A program made the translations under genes and the position numbers. From NCBI GenBank assembly GCA_965240325.2, contig OZ251235.1, positions 1,364,001-1,428,000 of the forward strand: a DNA stretch of 64,000 bases, read 5' to 3'. Source of the DNA: Rebecca billardiae RCC1528 (lineage: Eukaryota; Haptophyta). Shown here in pieces: positions 1 to 12,142 of the stretch (position 1 is its first letter; every line of letters begins with the position of its first letter). The notes beneath the pieces are model-generated. The model saw only the letters and a list, made by a program, of their open reading frames with translations, was not told where the DNA came from and did no database searches.

Positions 1-334
1 TAATGCTTCGATCGAGTTATTATTATAATGAATATTACGACGACAGCAGTTCTCACCGAGTCTCAGCCGACTCGGGAAAACGTCAACCGCGTCAACGTGA
101 CGATGACGAGACTATCCGACTGGCAACAGTGACACCGCTGATATTGTGTTCATCCGACACGATCAACAGAGCCGTCCGTATCGCGGAGTGGCCTGTCGTC
201 GTCGGACCCGCGATCGCGCATCGTCAGACCGGGTCCCACACTGGCTTTCGGCTCTGGCCGCAGGCGCGGCGCAGGCCGCCTCGCTCCGCCACAGCCGCGC
301 GGGCGCGCGCCGCGCCAGTGCGCGCGAGGCGGGC
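1..334. other. left-edge spacer downstream of MetAP2
   Basis: The first ~140 bases are moderately AT-rich and the rest is GC-rich. The open frames here lack conserved features and overlap antisense to the end of the MetAP2 gene. The stretch probably holds the 3' UTR and terminator region of MetAP2, which is transcribed leftwards. No RNA gene or repeat is seen. Confidence 0.5.
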
Positions 335-2188
<1,854 letters not shown>

Positions 2189-2289
2189 GAGCGCGCTCCC
2201 TCCCTGTCAGGCTTGTCAGCCGGCTGGACGCTCGTCGCTCGGTTGCAGGGCTGGGCGGCTGCAGATTCCGCACGCGACGCGCACGATCC
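2189..2289. promoter_or_regulatory. bidirectional promoter between MetAP2 and GRC3
   Basis: Only 101 bp separate the divergent start codons of MetAP2 (-) and the GRC3/NOL9 homologue (+). Both 5' UTRs and both core promoters must sit here or inside the first exons. No TATA box is evident. This is inferred from gene geometry only. Confidence 0.5.
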
Positions 2290-4287
2290 ATGGCGCCAGT
2301 CGCGAAGCGACCTCGTGGCAGCTCGGCGTCCGCACGGGAGGCGGAGTGGGCGGCGGACGCGCTCGAGGTGGTCCTGGCGCGCGGTGCGCACCTCGCATTT
2401 GCCGGCAGCGCGCGGCTGCAGCTCGTGGGCGGCGGCGCGCACGTGCTGGGCTCGGCGCTCCAACCCAGCAGCGCATGGCGCGCGCTGCACTCCCCGGCGG
2501 GCGGCGCCGTGCTCGCCATCGAGGCGGGCGAGGAGGGCGCGCGGATCCGACTCCGCCGGCTCGGCGGCCCCGACCTGTCCGATCTCGACCGCGTGCGCTC
2601 GCTCGACGCCCGCGCGGACGCGGCCTCGCTCAGCGCGGAGCTGCGCGCGCGCGCCGGGCTCACTCTGATTGAGCACGCCGCGGTGCCGCGCGGCGCGGGC
2701 GCGGTGCTCCCACTGGACTGGGTGGAGTGCGCGCGCGGCGTGGGCGCGCGGCTGCGCTCGGCGCCCGTCGTCCTGCTCTGCGGCCCGCGCAACTCGGGCA
2801 AGTCCACCTTCCTACGCCTGCTGCTCAACTGCGCGCTCGAGTCCTGGGGTACAGTCCTGCTGCTGGAGGCGGATGCGGGCCAGCCGGAGCTGAGCACGCC
2901 GGGCGTGCTCGCGCTGCATCGGGTGGAGGAGGCGCTGCTCGGCCCGCCGCACACGCACGCCGCGCCGCCGCACGCCGCGCCGCACCACCCGCTCAGCGCG
3001 CGCTTCCTCGGCGACGTCACGCCCGCGACCGACCCGCAGGGCTTTGCGCGCGCCGTGCAGTCACTCGTCAGCGAGTACCGGACCTCGGAGAACGCGGGGA
3101 CGCCGCTCGTGGTGAACACGTGCGGCTGGGTGCGCGGGCTCGGCTCCGCGCTGCTCGCCGAGGTGGTCGCCGCCGCGCACCCAGACCAGCTCGTGCTGCT
3201 CAAGCCGAGCGGCGGCGGCGGCGGCGCGCGCGCACACGCGCAGCGCGCGGCCGCTGCCGACGAGGCCTGTGCGCGCGCGGATGACGGCGACGGCGCTGCG
3301 GACGGTGCGGACGCAGACGAGGACGGCGCGGGCCTCGAAGCGCGCGCGAGCGGCGCGGGCGTGCGCCTCGAGGAGCTCGGACTCGGCCAGGCCGACGGAG
3401 CGCCCGCGCCGCACGTGCGCACCCTCGCTCCCATCAGCACGTGCGCGCACGCCGCGCGCGCGCTCGGCGCGTGCGGCGTGGCGGCGCCGTCCGCGCCCGA
3501 GCTTCGCAGCTGGAAGCTGGCGTCCTACTTCGCGGCGTGTGCGCGCGCGCAGCAGCCGGCGTCCGGGGCGCACGGCACGCCCGGCGGGCCGCCCGTCCCC
3601 GCCGCCCCGCCCGCCGTCGGCGTGGACAGCTGGCGCGACGGCGGCGCGTGGCGCGCGCTCGGCACGGCGCTGCTACACGCACCCGTGGTGACGGTGCCTC
3701 TGGCGGCGGTGCGGCTCTGTCTCGGGAGCGAGTCCGTGCCCGCGAGCGAGGCGCTGCGCGTGCTCAACGCCGCCGTGGTCGGCCTCCTCGCCGACCCGCG
3801 CCCGCTGCGCGCCGCGCACGCGCCGCACGCCGACGACCAGCCCGACGCGCTGGTAGCGCTGAGCGCGGACGCGCGGCTGCGAGCGCTGGATGTGTGCGGC
3901 GCGGACGGCGCGGCGGCGCCGCGCGCCGGCGCGCAGAGTCTGCAGGGCGCGCCTGCCGCGGCTGAGCGGGCGGGCGCGGGCGTGCGGCTCACGCTGCTCG
4001 CGCACGCGCCCGACTGCGAGTGCGTCGGCCTCGGCATCGTGCGCGCGATCGATGTGCGCGCGGGCTGCGTGCACTTGCTCACGCCCGTGCCGACAGCAGC
4101 GCTCGCGCGCGTGAACACGCTCGTCCGAGCGAGCGTGCCCGTGCCTGCGGCCATGCTCGGCGGCGGCGCAGGCCCAGCAGGCGCACAGCCCTACCTGACG
4201 GCCGAGGCACTCACGGGGCCCGGCGCCGGCGGCGCAGCGATGCGCTCGAGGAACAACTTGCGCCGGGGCGGTGGCGGAGCCAACTAG
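2290..4287 (+). CDS. NOL9/GRC3: polynucleotide 5'-hydroxyl kinase GRC3/NOL9
   Basis: Member of the Clp1/NOL9/GRC3 RNA kinase family, which phosphorylates RNA 5'-OH ends and works in pre-rRNA ITS2 processing in the nucleolus. It is a single uninterrupted 665-aa frame starting at an ATG. Visible motifs are the Walker A loop GPRNSGKST (residues ~165-173), the family clasp/Walker B block LEADAGQPELSTPG (~193-206), FLGDVTPATDP, and the NTCGWVRGLG block ahead of the C-terminal region. The N-terminus (KRPRG) is basic and could be a nuclear signal. Two Ala/Gly/Asp-rich insertions between recognisable blocks (around residues 310-360 and 415-440) look like low-complexity expansions common to this genome. 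The kinase core is clear, but whether it is functionally NOL9 rather than CLP1 rests on length and the N-terminal domain. Confidence 0.85.
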   Translation: MAPVAKRPRGSSASAREAEWAADALEVVLARGAHLAFAGSARLQLVGGGAHVLGSALQPSSAWRALHSPAGGAVLAIEAGEEGARIRLRRLGGPDLSDLDRVRSLDARADAASLSAELRARAGLTLIEHAAVPRGAGAVLPLDWVECARGVGARLRSAPVVLLCGPRNSGKSTFLRLLLNCALESWGTVLLLEADAGQPELSTPGVLALHRVEEALLGPPHTHAAPPHAAPHHPLSARFLGDVTPATDPQGFARAVQSLVSEYRTSENAGTPLVVNTCGWVRGLGSALLAEVVAAAHPDQLVLLKPSGGGGGARAHAQRAAAADEACARADDGDGAADGADADEDGAGLEARASGAGVRLEELGLGQADGAPAPHVRTLAPISTCAHAARALGACGVAAPSAPELRSWKLASYFAACARAQQPASGAHGTPGGPPVPAAPPAVGVDSWRDGGAWRALGTALLHAPVVTVPLAAVRLCLGSESVPASEALRVLNAAVVGLLADPRPLRAAHAPHADDQPDALVALSADARLRALDVCGADGAAAPRAGAQSLQGAPAAAERAGAGVRLTLLAHAPDCECVGLGIVRAIDVRAGCVHLLTPVPTAALARVNTLVRASVPVPAAMLGGGAGPAGAQPYLTAEALTGPGAGGAAMRSRNNLRRGGGGAN

Positions 4288-5029
4288 CAGCAGCGGCGCG
4301 CACATGGCACGCGCCGCGCGCGCCGCGATGCCGCCCGTCTGCCGCGCTGGCAAGTGGCAGCCTGGCCCCAGCGGGTGACATACAAGCCGCCAACCGTCGT
4401 CGCGTGAACCGACGACGCAGCGCTGGCATCACGACTACTTGGCACTGCGCGATCAAGCGCGGGCAAGCCGCCGTGCCGCCGCCGACATGCTGCTGTTGAA
4501 TACGCGCGCGCGGACGACAGTCGTGCGGGCCGCTCGTCCGGGTTGGGCGGAGTCGGCGTCGCCGCGGGCCCGCGGCGGGCGCGGTCGCGGTCGTCGTCGA
4601 AGCCTACGGCGGACTATAGGGTCACTCATGCGGGTCGGACTACTCGCGGGCGCTCCGATGATGCTGATGCAGCATGTATATCATCATGGGTCGGCGTCAG
4701 ACGACGATTACACGCATATACGACGACATATTTTGCGCATGTCATTGTCAAGAGTTACAACCGTACAAGTATATATATGACCGCGTTCCGCGGTCCTTTT
4801 CTGCATAGAATCAACGCAGTTGGGGGCCCGCGGTGGCCGTGCAATCGCGGCTCTCCGCCGTAGTGGCAGTTCGCCAGTTGAAGTCGGTTCTGAGATGACT
4901 GAAGCTATATTAGTCCGACCGTCGCCCTGCCTGCGCGACCGCGAGACTCATTCACACTTCACACAATCACAGCAGCGGACCTGAGACCGCACCCGGCACC
5001 GGTCGTCAAATCGGACGTCCGTCTGACAA
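4288..5029. other. spacer downstream of GRC3
   Basis: No protein-like frame is seen. Composition falls from very GC-rich to mixed around 4650-4800, with short AT tracts such as the TATATATA at about 4770. It probably holds the GRC3 3' UTR. Confidence 0.4.
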
Positions 5030-5176
5030 CTAGCTGCCAAATGTCCAACTGGCTGATCAGCTCGGATCCGACCCGTCCGCGATCGTGCCATCGGCATCGG
5101 AATTACTACTAGTAGCTGCCAAACTGTGTCCAACTCTGGCTGATCAGCTCGGATCCGACCCGTCCGCGATCGTGCC
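5030..5176 (+). repeat. imperfect ~60-65 bp direct duplication
   Basis: The block at 5030-5090 (AGCTGCCAAATGTCCAACT followed by GCTGATCAGCTCGGATCC and GACCCGTCCGCGATCGTGCC) recurs at 5113-5176 with small indels. The last ~38 bases are identical in both copies (5052-5089 and 5139-5176). Confidence 0.8.
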
Positions 5177-5510
5177 GAGTGAGTCGTGCCGCGGAGCTCG
5201 GAGTACTGAAGGAGTCGGGTGTGACAGCAGGGTGCTTTAGCGCTGCGGCCCGTGCCAGCCAACGACCAGACGTACTCTGGCCACTTGACCCGTTGCACGG
5301 GTGAGTGACCGTACGCCCTGCCTAGTGCCTACCGCGCGCGCCGCGCGACCGGCGACTCGGGGTGATGGAGAGCGGATGGCGACAGCAGCAGCAGTCCTCA
5401 TGAAGACGATGAAACTGGCGGCACGGGTGCACGAGGTGGCAGGCGAAAGCGCGCCGACGAGACCGCATTTGACACACCTGAGCCGCACGCGCGTGCCGTC
5501 GCCAAGCGGC

Positions 5511-5942
5511 GAGCGCTGCAAACGCGCAACCGTACCGCGCGCGCCACGACGGCGCGGCACTAGCTGATGCAGGCCGTACTGCCGGCACTGCTTCTGCGAT
5601 CATGCGCCACGGTCGCAGCTGACTGCGTGAGCAGCAAGCGGGAGGCGGGTCCGGAGGCACGTGCAGGCGCCGTCCCGCATATCCGCCATCGCCCATCGTG
5701 CCGGGGCACGTCACCTCCGGAGCGCTGCAAACAAACGCGCAACCGTACCGCGCGCGCCACGACGGCGCGGCACTAGCTGATGCAGGCCGTACTGCCGGCA
5801 CTGCTTCTGCGATCATGCGCCACGGTCGCAGCTGACTGCGTGAGCAGCAAGCGGGAGGCGGGTCCGGAGGCACGTGCAGGCGCCGTCCCGCATATCCGCC
5901 ATCGCCCATCGTGCCGGGGCACGTCAGTGATCGTCACCTCCG
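5511..5942 (+). repeat. tandem duplication of a ~210 bp unit
   Basis: Unit 1 (5511-5719) and unit 2 (5720 to about 5926, with a 3' extension to 5942) are nearly identical head-to-tail copies. Unit 2 carries a 4-bp insertion (AAAC) near its start and a ~10-bp insertion (GTGATCGTCA) just before its end. The short open frame repeated in both copies is a by-product of the duplication. No protein family is recognised. The near-identity implies a recent duplication or an assembly artefact. Confidence 0.9.
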
Positions 5943-6571
5943 ACGATCCGGATGTGGCCCAGTCCGGACGTCACGCGATCCGGGAAGACGAGTACGATTC
6001 GCTCGTAACGAACCGTTACACTAATGTCACGTCCAGCTGACGTCCAGATCGCACTTTACTTAAGGGAATCAGCTGGGCGCGCTCTTTTTCGGCCTAATAG
6101 ACCTCTCTATGCGATCTCAAACTGAACTCGAAACTCGGTCTCCGCCAGCCCTAAAAATCGCCCCCCGTCCCTTTTTTCCGCCGCCCCCCGTCCCTTTTTT
6201 CTTGATCAAAGATCTTTTTGAAACGTGGTTCGGGCCCGCTGGTGCGGGCTCCACGCTGCGCGCTCCGCCCTGCACCGCGGGCCATGAATATGTACGTGCG
6301 CCTCGTCGTACGGTACTAGTCGATCGTAGCAGGCTTCACGCGTCGTCCGGCCCGGCCGGACCATAACTTGCGGCAGTGCGGAGTGCCCCAGCCCCAGGCC
6401 CAGGTTTCGCCTTTCGAGTTATTTCATCGGTGGCGCTTCGATATGGCGGCTTCTGAGTTGCGCGGCTTCCTAAATCCGGGCCCGCGCGATCCCGCTCCAA
6501 TTACCAATACCGCCGTGTCACACGCGCGTACTGCATCATCACGACGCACGCATCATCACGGTGCGCCAACA
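5943..6571. other. spacer upstream of the WD40-like gene's 3' end
   Basis: Mixed composition with two copies of a C-rich CCCCCCGTCCCTTTTTTC motif near 6161 and 6184. No coding frame with recognisable features was found. It lies between the repeat block and the 3' end of the leftward WD40-like gene. Confidence 0.4.
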
Positions 6572-8005
6572 TCACACCAGCGGATTGCCGTGCTCGGAGG
6601 GCGCCTTTGGCGGCGGCCGTGCACCTTGGCGCCCGTGCCGCGAGCCGCCGTGCGAGGAGCCGCCGTGTGCCGCGCTGAGCGCACCGCCGCTGCCCGAGCG
6701 GCCCATCGGCGCGCTCGGCACGATCTCGAGCCCGTCGAGGCCCGACGCGGTGGTGGTCGCGCCCAGCTCGCGCTCGAAGCGCTCCCCGCGCCACTGGTAC
6801 AGCTGCCCGCCCGAGTGCCCGCTGAGCAGCGCCTTCGCGCCCACGCCGAGCGAGAAGAGAGAGTTGGCCGCGGCGGCGGGCGCGGCGGCGGTCCCCACCA
6901 CGCGCGGCTTGGCCGGCGGCTCGGCCGGCCGCGCGGCGTCGAGCTCGTGCGCGACGATGGGCGCGCCGCGGTCGGCGCCGACGAGGAGCAGCGGCGCGCT
7001 CCTGCCCGAAGCGACCGGCGCGCCCGCGCCCGACCACAGCCCCGCCGGCACGATCACCAGCGCGCGGCACCGCGCCTGCTCGCCCGCGCCGCCGAGCGTT
7101 CGCAGGGGCGCGGCGCTTGGCACGTCCCACTGGACGACGCGCGCCTCGAGGTCGCCGGTGAAGAGCACCGCGTCGCCGTGCCACGCGAGCGCGCGCAGCG
7201 CGGCGGTGTGCGAGCCGAGCAGCGCGCCGAGCGCCACGCCCGACGCCGCGTCCCACACCATCGCGCCAAACTCCCCGTCGAGCTGGCGCTCATTGGCCGC
7301 CGCCACGGCCGCCTGACGCTCGGCCGCGGTGCCGCCGTCGCCGCCGCCGTCCGCGAGCGAGAGGAGCGAGCGCGTGTCGACGATGTGCGCGGTGGCGATC
7401 TTCTGCACCGCGCCCGCGCCCGCGGGCTTCGGCCCGAGCGCGAGCGCGATCGCGCCGTTCGAAGAGAGCAGCTTGGCAGGCCCGCGCGCGCTCGGCACCG
7501 GCCCCTTCGCGCGGAAGCTGGTGTGCGCGCTCACGTGCGGCACCTCCGGGTCGGGCCCGGCCCGGACGGTGGGGTTGGGCGGGATGGCCCAGGAGAGCAC
7601 GCCCTCGAGCGCGTGCCCGCAGTACAGCGTCGTCGCCGTCGCCTCGACGCCGTAGCCTGAGAAGGGCTTGCCCGGCCCGGTGGTGAAGATGCGGAGGAGC
7701 TGCGCGTCCGAGCGGCGCCAGCAGCACACGCCCGGCAGCCCGGCGGGGACGGCGAAGAGTAGGTCGACGCCGCCGCGCGTGGTGCACTGCGCCAGGTCGA
7801 TCACGTCGCGCTCGCACCCGAAGTACACCCGCTGCAGCTCGGCGCTACCCAGGTGGTACTGGCGCACAAAGTAGTCAAACGAGCCAGTGTACACGAGCTC
7901 CGGGTCGTTCTCGTCGAAGATGATGGCCTTGACGCACGGGCGCTTCTTCGTCGTGCTGTGGTGCTCGTGGAAGTCGTCGCGCGACGTGCACACGTAGTTC
8001 CCCAT
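6572..8005 (-). CDS. WD40-repeat-like beta-propeller protein
   Basis: A 477-aa frame from an ATG with no intron evident. The N-terminal half reads as degenerate WD40 strands, for example VKAIIFDENDPELVYTGSFD followed by FVRQYHL. The middle has a clear WD-type repeat, LGSHTAALRALAWHGDAVLFTGDLEARVVQWDV (in pieces: GSHTAALRALAWH, LFTGDLEARVVQWDV), and a later unit ends GGQLYQW. Repeats are separated by Ala/Pro/Gly-rich linkers. The C-terminal ~60 residues are Ser/Gly/His-rich and probably disordered. There is no signal peptide, so a cytosolic or nuclear scaffold role is likely, but the partner is unknown. The next gene upstream (NERD1-like) runs the same way. The fold is moderately certain and the function unassigned. 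Confidence 0.7.
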   Translation of the reverse strand: MGNYVCTSRDDFHEHHSTTKKRPCVKAIIFDENDPELVYTGSFDYFVRQYHLGSAELQRVYFGCERDVIDLAQCTTRGGVDLLFAVPAGLPGVCCWRRSDAQLLRIFTTGPGKPFSGYGVEATATTLYCGHALEGVLSWAIPPNPTVRAGPDPEVPHVSAHTSFRAKGPVPSARGPAKLLSSNGAIALALGPKPAGAGAVQKIATAHIVDTRSLLSLADGGGDGGTAAERQAAVAAANERQLDGEFGAMVWDAASGVALGALLGSHTAALRALAWHGDAVLFTGDLEARVVQWDVPSAAPLRTLGGAGEQARCRALVIVPAGLWSGAGAPVASGRSAPLLLVGADRGAPIVAHELDAARPAEPPAKPRVVGTAAAPAAAANSLFSLGVGAKALLSGHSGGQLYQWRGERFERELGATTTASGLDGLEIVPSAPMGRSGSGGALSAAHGGSSHGGSRHGRQGARPPPKAPSEHGNPLV

Positions 8006-8650
8006 CGCCGACGTCCACGAGGCGGCCTTGGGAGTTGGGAGGCTGACGGCTTGAAGCTGTTCGTGCTCACGAGTGCCCCAAACACCCCAACCGAAATTCG
8101 ATCGCGCGATGATGAATACACGGTACGCAAGTACGCAACCGCTTGCTGATACAAGTATATGCCGTTACATCTGCCGGTAGTAGTAGTCATCTCCCACGGC
8201 CGGAGCAGGATGGCCGCCCCGCGCAAAAAGGTCGAGATGTAGTGGCCTAGTGGGCCACAAGCGGCCGAGCAGAGCGGGGCCGGCGACGAGAGCAGCCGAG
8301 GACGGCCGTGCCTCAGCAAGCACACACCAACACCGTGGCAGCATCATGCGCACGCGCACCGAGGGCGCAGCCGACTCCGCAGCGTGGGGCCCGCGGAGGG
8401 TCCGCGCCGGTTGCTCACTCAGCTCAGATCGGCGCCCGCGGCGCCGACTGACGGCGCGCCGCCCACCTAACGTCCCAACGACACATGCAGGCAGGGTCCA
8501 ACGTCCGGGCAGCCGAGAGATCGCGCAGCTCCGCGCGCCCGACCGCAGCCACGCGCCTGCGGCGCGCGCCCAGGCGCCCGCGCGCCTCCCGCGCGCCTGC
8601 GCGGCGCCAGCCGGGCGCACGGCCGACGAGCGCGGAAGCCGCTCGCTCCC
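8006..8650. promoter_or_regulatory. spacer between NERD1-like stop and WD40-like start
   Basis: This should contain the 3' UTR of the NERD1-like gene and the promoter of the WD40-like gene, both transcribed leftwards. Composition is lower in GC around 8090-8180 (with ATACAAGTATATG), as expected of a promoter-proximal region here. No conserved frame is seen. Confidence 0.35.
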
Positions 8651-9534
8651 TCAGTCGGTGCTGCGCTTGGGCGCGCCCGCGCGCGAGAGCGCGGGCGCGT
8701 CCGCCTGCAGCCTGAGGAAGAGGACAGCCACGACGGCGACGAGCGTGCCGAAGAGAGCCTTGAGCGCGAGCGAGCCCGCCGAGCGCACCACCTCGTACCC
8801 CACCACCATCCGGCGCAGCGGGAGCACCACGTCCGGCACGCCGTCGGCCGAGAAGTCGGCCACGAGCGGCGGCCCTGTCGGCACACACGGCAGTGCCGCG
8901 GACGCGAGCGGCTCGCCGGCCGCGGAGAGAACGACCAGGTTGCGCGCGCCGGTCGCGAGCAGGTAGTGCTCGGAGAGGCGCTCGGCGGCGTCGGCGCCAC
9001 CGCCGAACATGGGCGCGCCGGCCTCGGCCGCGAGCGACGCGGGCGTGCTCAGCGTGAGCCGCTCGATCGACGGGAACAGCGCCTCCGCCTCAGGCCCGGC
9101 GACGTGCGCGCTCAGCTCCCCCGCCGCCCACCACGCGCCTGTCGAGCGGAACCAGTTGGTCTTGCCCGTGGCGGAGACGGAGGTGACTCGGCCGGAGGAG
9201 GCTAGGAAGACGGTGTCGCGCGTGCGCGCGCGCTCCGCCGGGCCGCGCGCCGCGCTCGGCAGCGTGAGCGGCGCGACCACCGCCACCTGCGCGCTGCTCA
9301 TCGCGCGCGACGCGAGGTCGGAGCTCGCGGGGATGCGCGGCCGGCCGGGCTGCGCCGTGCGCGCGGCCGAGTTGATGCGCATGCGCGAGGTGCGTGCGCA
9401 GAGCCCGGCCTGCCAGAGCGCGCGGCGCGTGGGCATGCCGGACGTCGCGACGCCGACGCACGCGCCCGTGCCCTCCGCCTGCGCGCTCGCCGCGAGCAGC
9501 GCGCGCGCGCTCGAGCTCGCATTCACGGCCGCAT

Positions 9535-9569
<35 letters not shown>

Positions 9570-11140
9570 GACGCGGCGGCGGGGGGCGCAAGTCCGAGCG
9601 CCGCGGCGGCAGCGTCTTCGCCCACCTCGGTGCCGACGGCGTACACGTGGTCGAGCACCGTGTCCCCGTTCACGTCCGTGTGCACGCGGTGGTGCACGCC
9701 GCCGCCCTCGCCGTCGCGCCCGCCGCCAGGCGCGCCCACCAGAGGCACCCTCGCCAGAACCCGCCCAGTGTACAGGTGGAGCACATCCAGGCCCTCTGCG
9801 CCGCGGCCGACGAGCACGTTCGGCGTGGCGGCGTACGCGAGGTCCGCGGCGCGCTGCGCGGCGGAGGTGTCATCGGCGCCGAGCGAGCCATCCGCGCCGC
9901 CGCCGCCGCCGCCGCCGCCGCCCTCGTCCGCGGCGCGCGCGCCCGCCCGCCCAAAGGGAAGCCAGGTCGACCAGGGCGCGAATGCGTGCGCGCCCGCCGC
10001 GCGCTCTGCGGCGCGGCGCGCCGCGTCGTCGGAGCTCGGCCGCGCGGTGCGGCGGCGCTCCTTCTCGAAGTGCGCGAGCACGAGCTGCGTGTCCGAGCGC
10101 CGGCGCCAGCGCAGCTCCGGCAGCAGCGCGCGCACAACCGAGCGCTTGAAGAGACGCCAGTCGCGCTCAGCCGTCGCTCCAGCCTGCGGCGCGCGCTTGC
10201 CGCCGCCGCCGCCGCCGCCGCCGCCGCGCGTGCCGCCGAGCGAGTGCGGGTCGAGGCGGAACTCGAGCGGCGCGCCGCGCGCGTCGGCGGCGGCGAGCGC
10301 GTCGTGCGCGTCGCCCACCACCTGGCTCCAGTGCACCGTACCCGACGCGCCCTCCAGCGCGAAGTAGTGCAGCTGCAGCCAGCCCGCGTCGGCGCCAGAG
10401 TGCCCCGCGTCAGACACCCAAGGGGCTCCCGGGCTCCCCTCCGCCGCCTCGCGCGCGGCCTCGCGCGCGCGGAGGCCGTCGACGCCCGCCTCGGCGTCGG
10501 CGGCGCGCGGGGCCAGCCGGCCGGACACGAGCACCACGCCGCGCGCGCCCGGCTCGAGCGACCACGGCGCCACCGTCAGCGCCGCCTCGCGGTGGCACAG
10601 CCGATCATCGAGGGCGGCATGGGCGACGACCGACGTCCACTGCAGCTGCAGCGACGCGTTGAAGAGGAGCACGGACCAGCCGTCGGTGAGCACGGCGATG
10701 GAGGGGGAGGGCGAGCTCGGGTCGAGCCGCCCGCTGCTCATCGCCACCGGCCGCCGGCCGGACGCGAGCGCCACCGAGCCGCGGAGCGCCGCCTCGGCGA
10801 GCACGGGCAGCGAGCGCCACCCGTCGGCGCCCGGCGCGGCCGCGCCCTGCGCGAACGCGTCGGCCGCGCCGACGCCGCGCGTGTCGTACGCGACCAGCCG
10901 GCCGTCCGGCGTGGCCACCACCACCTCCGCCTGCCCGTCGCCGTCCAGGTCGACGACGAGCGGCGGCGGCAGCTGCTCGAGCTCATTCGCGTACGCGCCG
11001 TTTGAGTAACGGCTCACGTCGATGGGCACCACCCAGGAGGCGCGGAGCTGCACGTCGGTGCCGGTGCGGAAGGCGATGAGCGCGCCGACCATGCACGCTA
11101 CCAGCACCACCGCGTCGCGCGGCAGCAGCTGCGCGCTCAT
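8651..11140 (-). CDS. NERD1-like FG-GAP repeat membrane protein
   Basis: An 829-aa frame from the ATG at 11140. The open frame extends upstream to about 11377 only through a GTG and lacks another ATG. An N-terminal hydrophobic segment (AVVLVACMVGALIAF) acts as signal anchor. It is followed by an FG-GAP/VCBS-like motif, PPPLVVDLDGDGQAEVVVAT, then the blocks ASGRRPVAMSSG and TDGWSVLLFNASLQLQW, which match the layout of Arabidopsis NERD1-type FG-GAP proteins as I recall them. A second Ca-binding-like loop, DVNGDTVLDHVY, lies in the middle, and ADFSADGVPDVVLPL precedes a C-terminal transmembrane helix (LFGTLVAVVAVLFLRL). Gly/Ala-rich insertions split the conserved blocks. The plant relative is an integral membrane protein linked to root growth and secretion; the algal role is unknown. 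Confidence is high for the family and low for the function. Confidence 0.82.
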
Positions 11141-12142
11141 CGCGCCCGCGTCGGCGGCGCGAGGCGCGACTACAAGCAGCAGCGCAAGACGGGTTAGGTC
11201 TGCTGGGTCCGGCTCTCGGCACCGGACGCGGGTACCGGACGCGGGTGCACCGCCCGGGCCCGGGCTGCCCACTGTTTGCCCGGTGCTTCCGCCGCGGCCG
11301 GAGAGAACCGGCCGATGATCGAGAGGCTGCCGCCAAGCGAACGCGTTCTCCGACTGCTGGACGACGACGCGCGCCACCCGTCCGTACCGACTACCGTGCT
11401 AGTACCACGCTCACTGCCGCCTACAGTCGTAGCTGTAAACGACGACGCGTCGTCGTAGGAGTACTCACGTAGCCGGCGCGATATCGCAGAGGCGCCCGGG
11501 AGAGGCGGCGGACCGGCGTGCGGCCCGTCGGCGTGAGCAGCCGGTCACGCCGACGGCACTGTAGCTTATTTGTAAGGTCGATCGAGTGGCTCTGTCCGGA
11601 CGGGCCGGTAGTCTACTCATCATCCTTCTTGTCTTGAATTGGGCATCGCGCGCTGCGACTGATGCCCAGAGGCGGCCAAAAGGAGGCCATATTATGGAGT
11701 TGCGCCGAATAACTTATTTATCGTCGCTGTCTGCGCTCAGACTCCCCGCGGCCAACGCGCTCACACCCTCTGTCTCCAATCAGTACTTCGACAGACGAAT
11801 CAGGAGAGCTGCGCCTAAAGAAGTCTCAGTCGTGGCAATCCGGCCGTGACTCGATGAATCCCGGGGCAGGCGGGGCACTCGGGCCGCGGCGCAGTAATCT
11901 GAAATGATGAATACTATGACGACTGAGAGCGGCCTCCCGATATCAGTATAATCAACAATATGCCATCAGCATGATCATCGGCCGCATCGTTCCGATCCGT
12001 GATGTCGTGGCGGTCGGCCCGCAGGCTGACATCCTGCGGACCTCCGGGGCCGTGGGACCCTCGGCCTCGGGCCTCGGCGGCCCGCATCCGATCATTCACC
12101 GGTATCTCCACCGGGCCGCGTCGTGCTGCTCCCAGGAAGTCC
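11141..12142. other. spacer between sialidase 3' end and NERD1-like promoter
   Basis: No gene is recognised in about 1 kb. The part nearest 11140 is the likely NERD1-like promoter/5' UTR. From about 11560 to 12000 GC drops and a dispersed-repeat copy occurs at 11740-11820 (listed separately). Confidence 0.4.
11740..11820 (-). repeat. dispersed repeat copy D (reverse orientation)
   Basis: Read on the minus strand it contains GCGCAGCTCTCCTGATTCG followed by TCTGTCGAAGTACTGA, then GAGCGCGTTGGCCGCGG after a diverged stretch. The same order is found at about 29130-29205 on the plus strand. It represents the 3' half of a repeat whose 5' half occurs at 29096, 45213 and 63096. Confidence 0.75.

Noticed and set aside
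8651-11377. Longer N-terminus for the NERD1-like protein
   Set aside because: The extra 79 codons start from GTG and are Arg/Gly/Pro-rich. The ATG at 11140 sits right before the signal anchor as in relatives.
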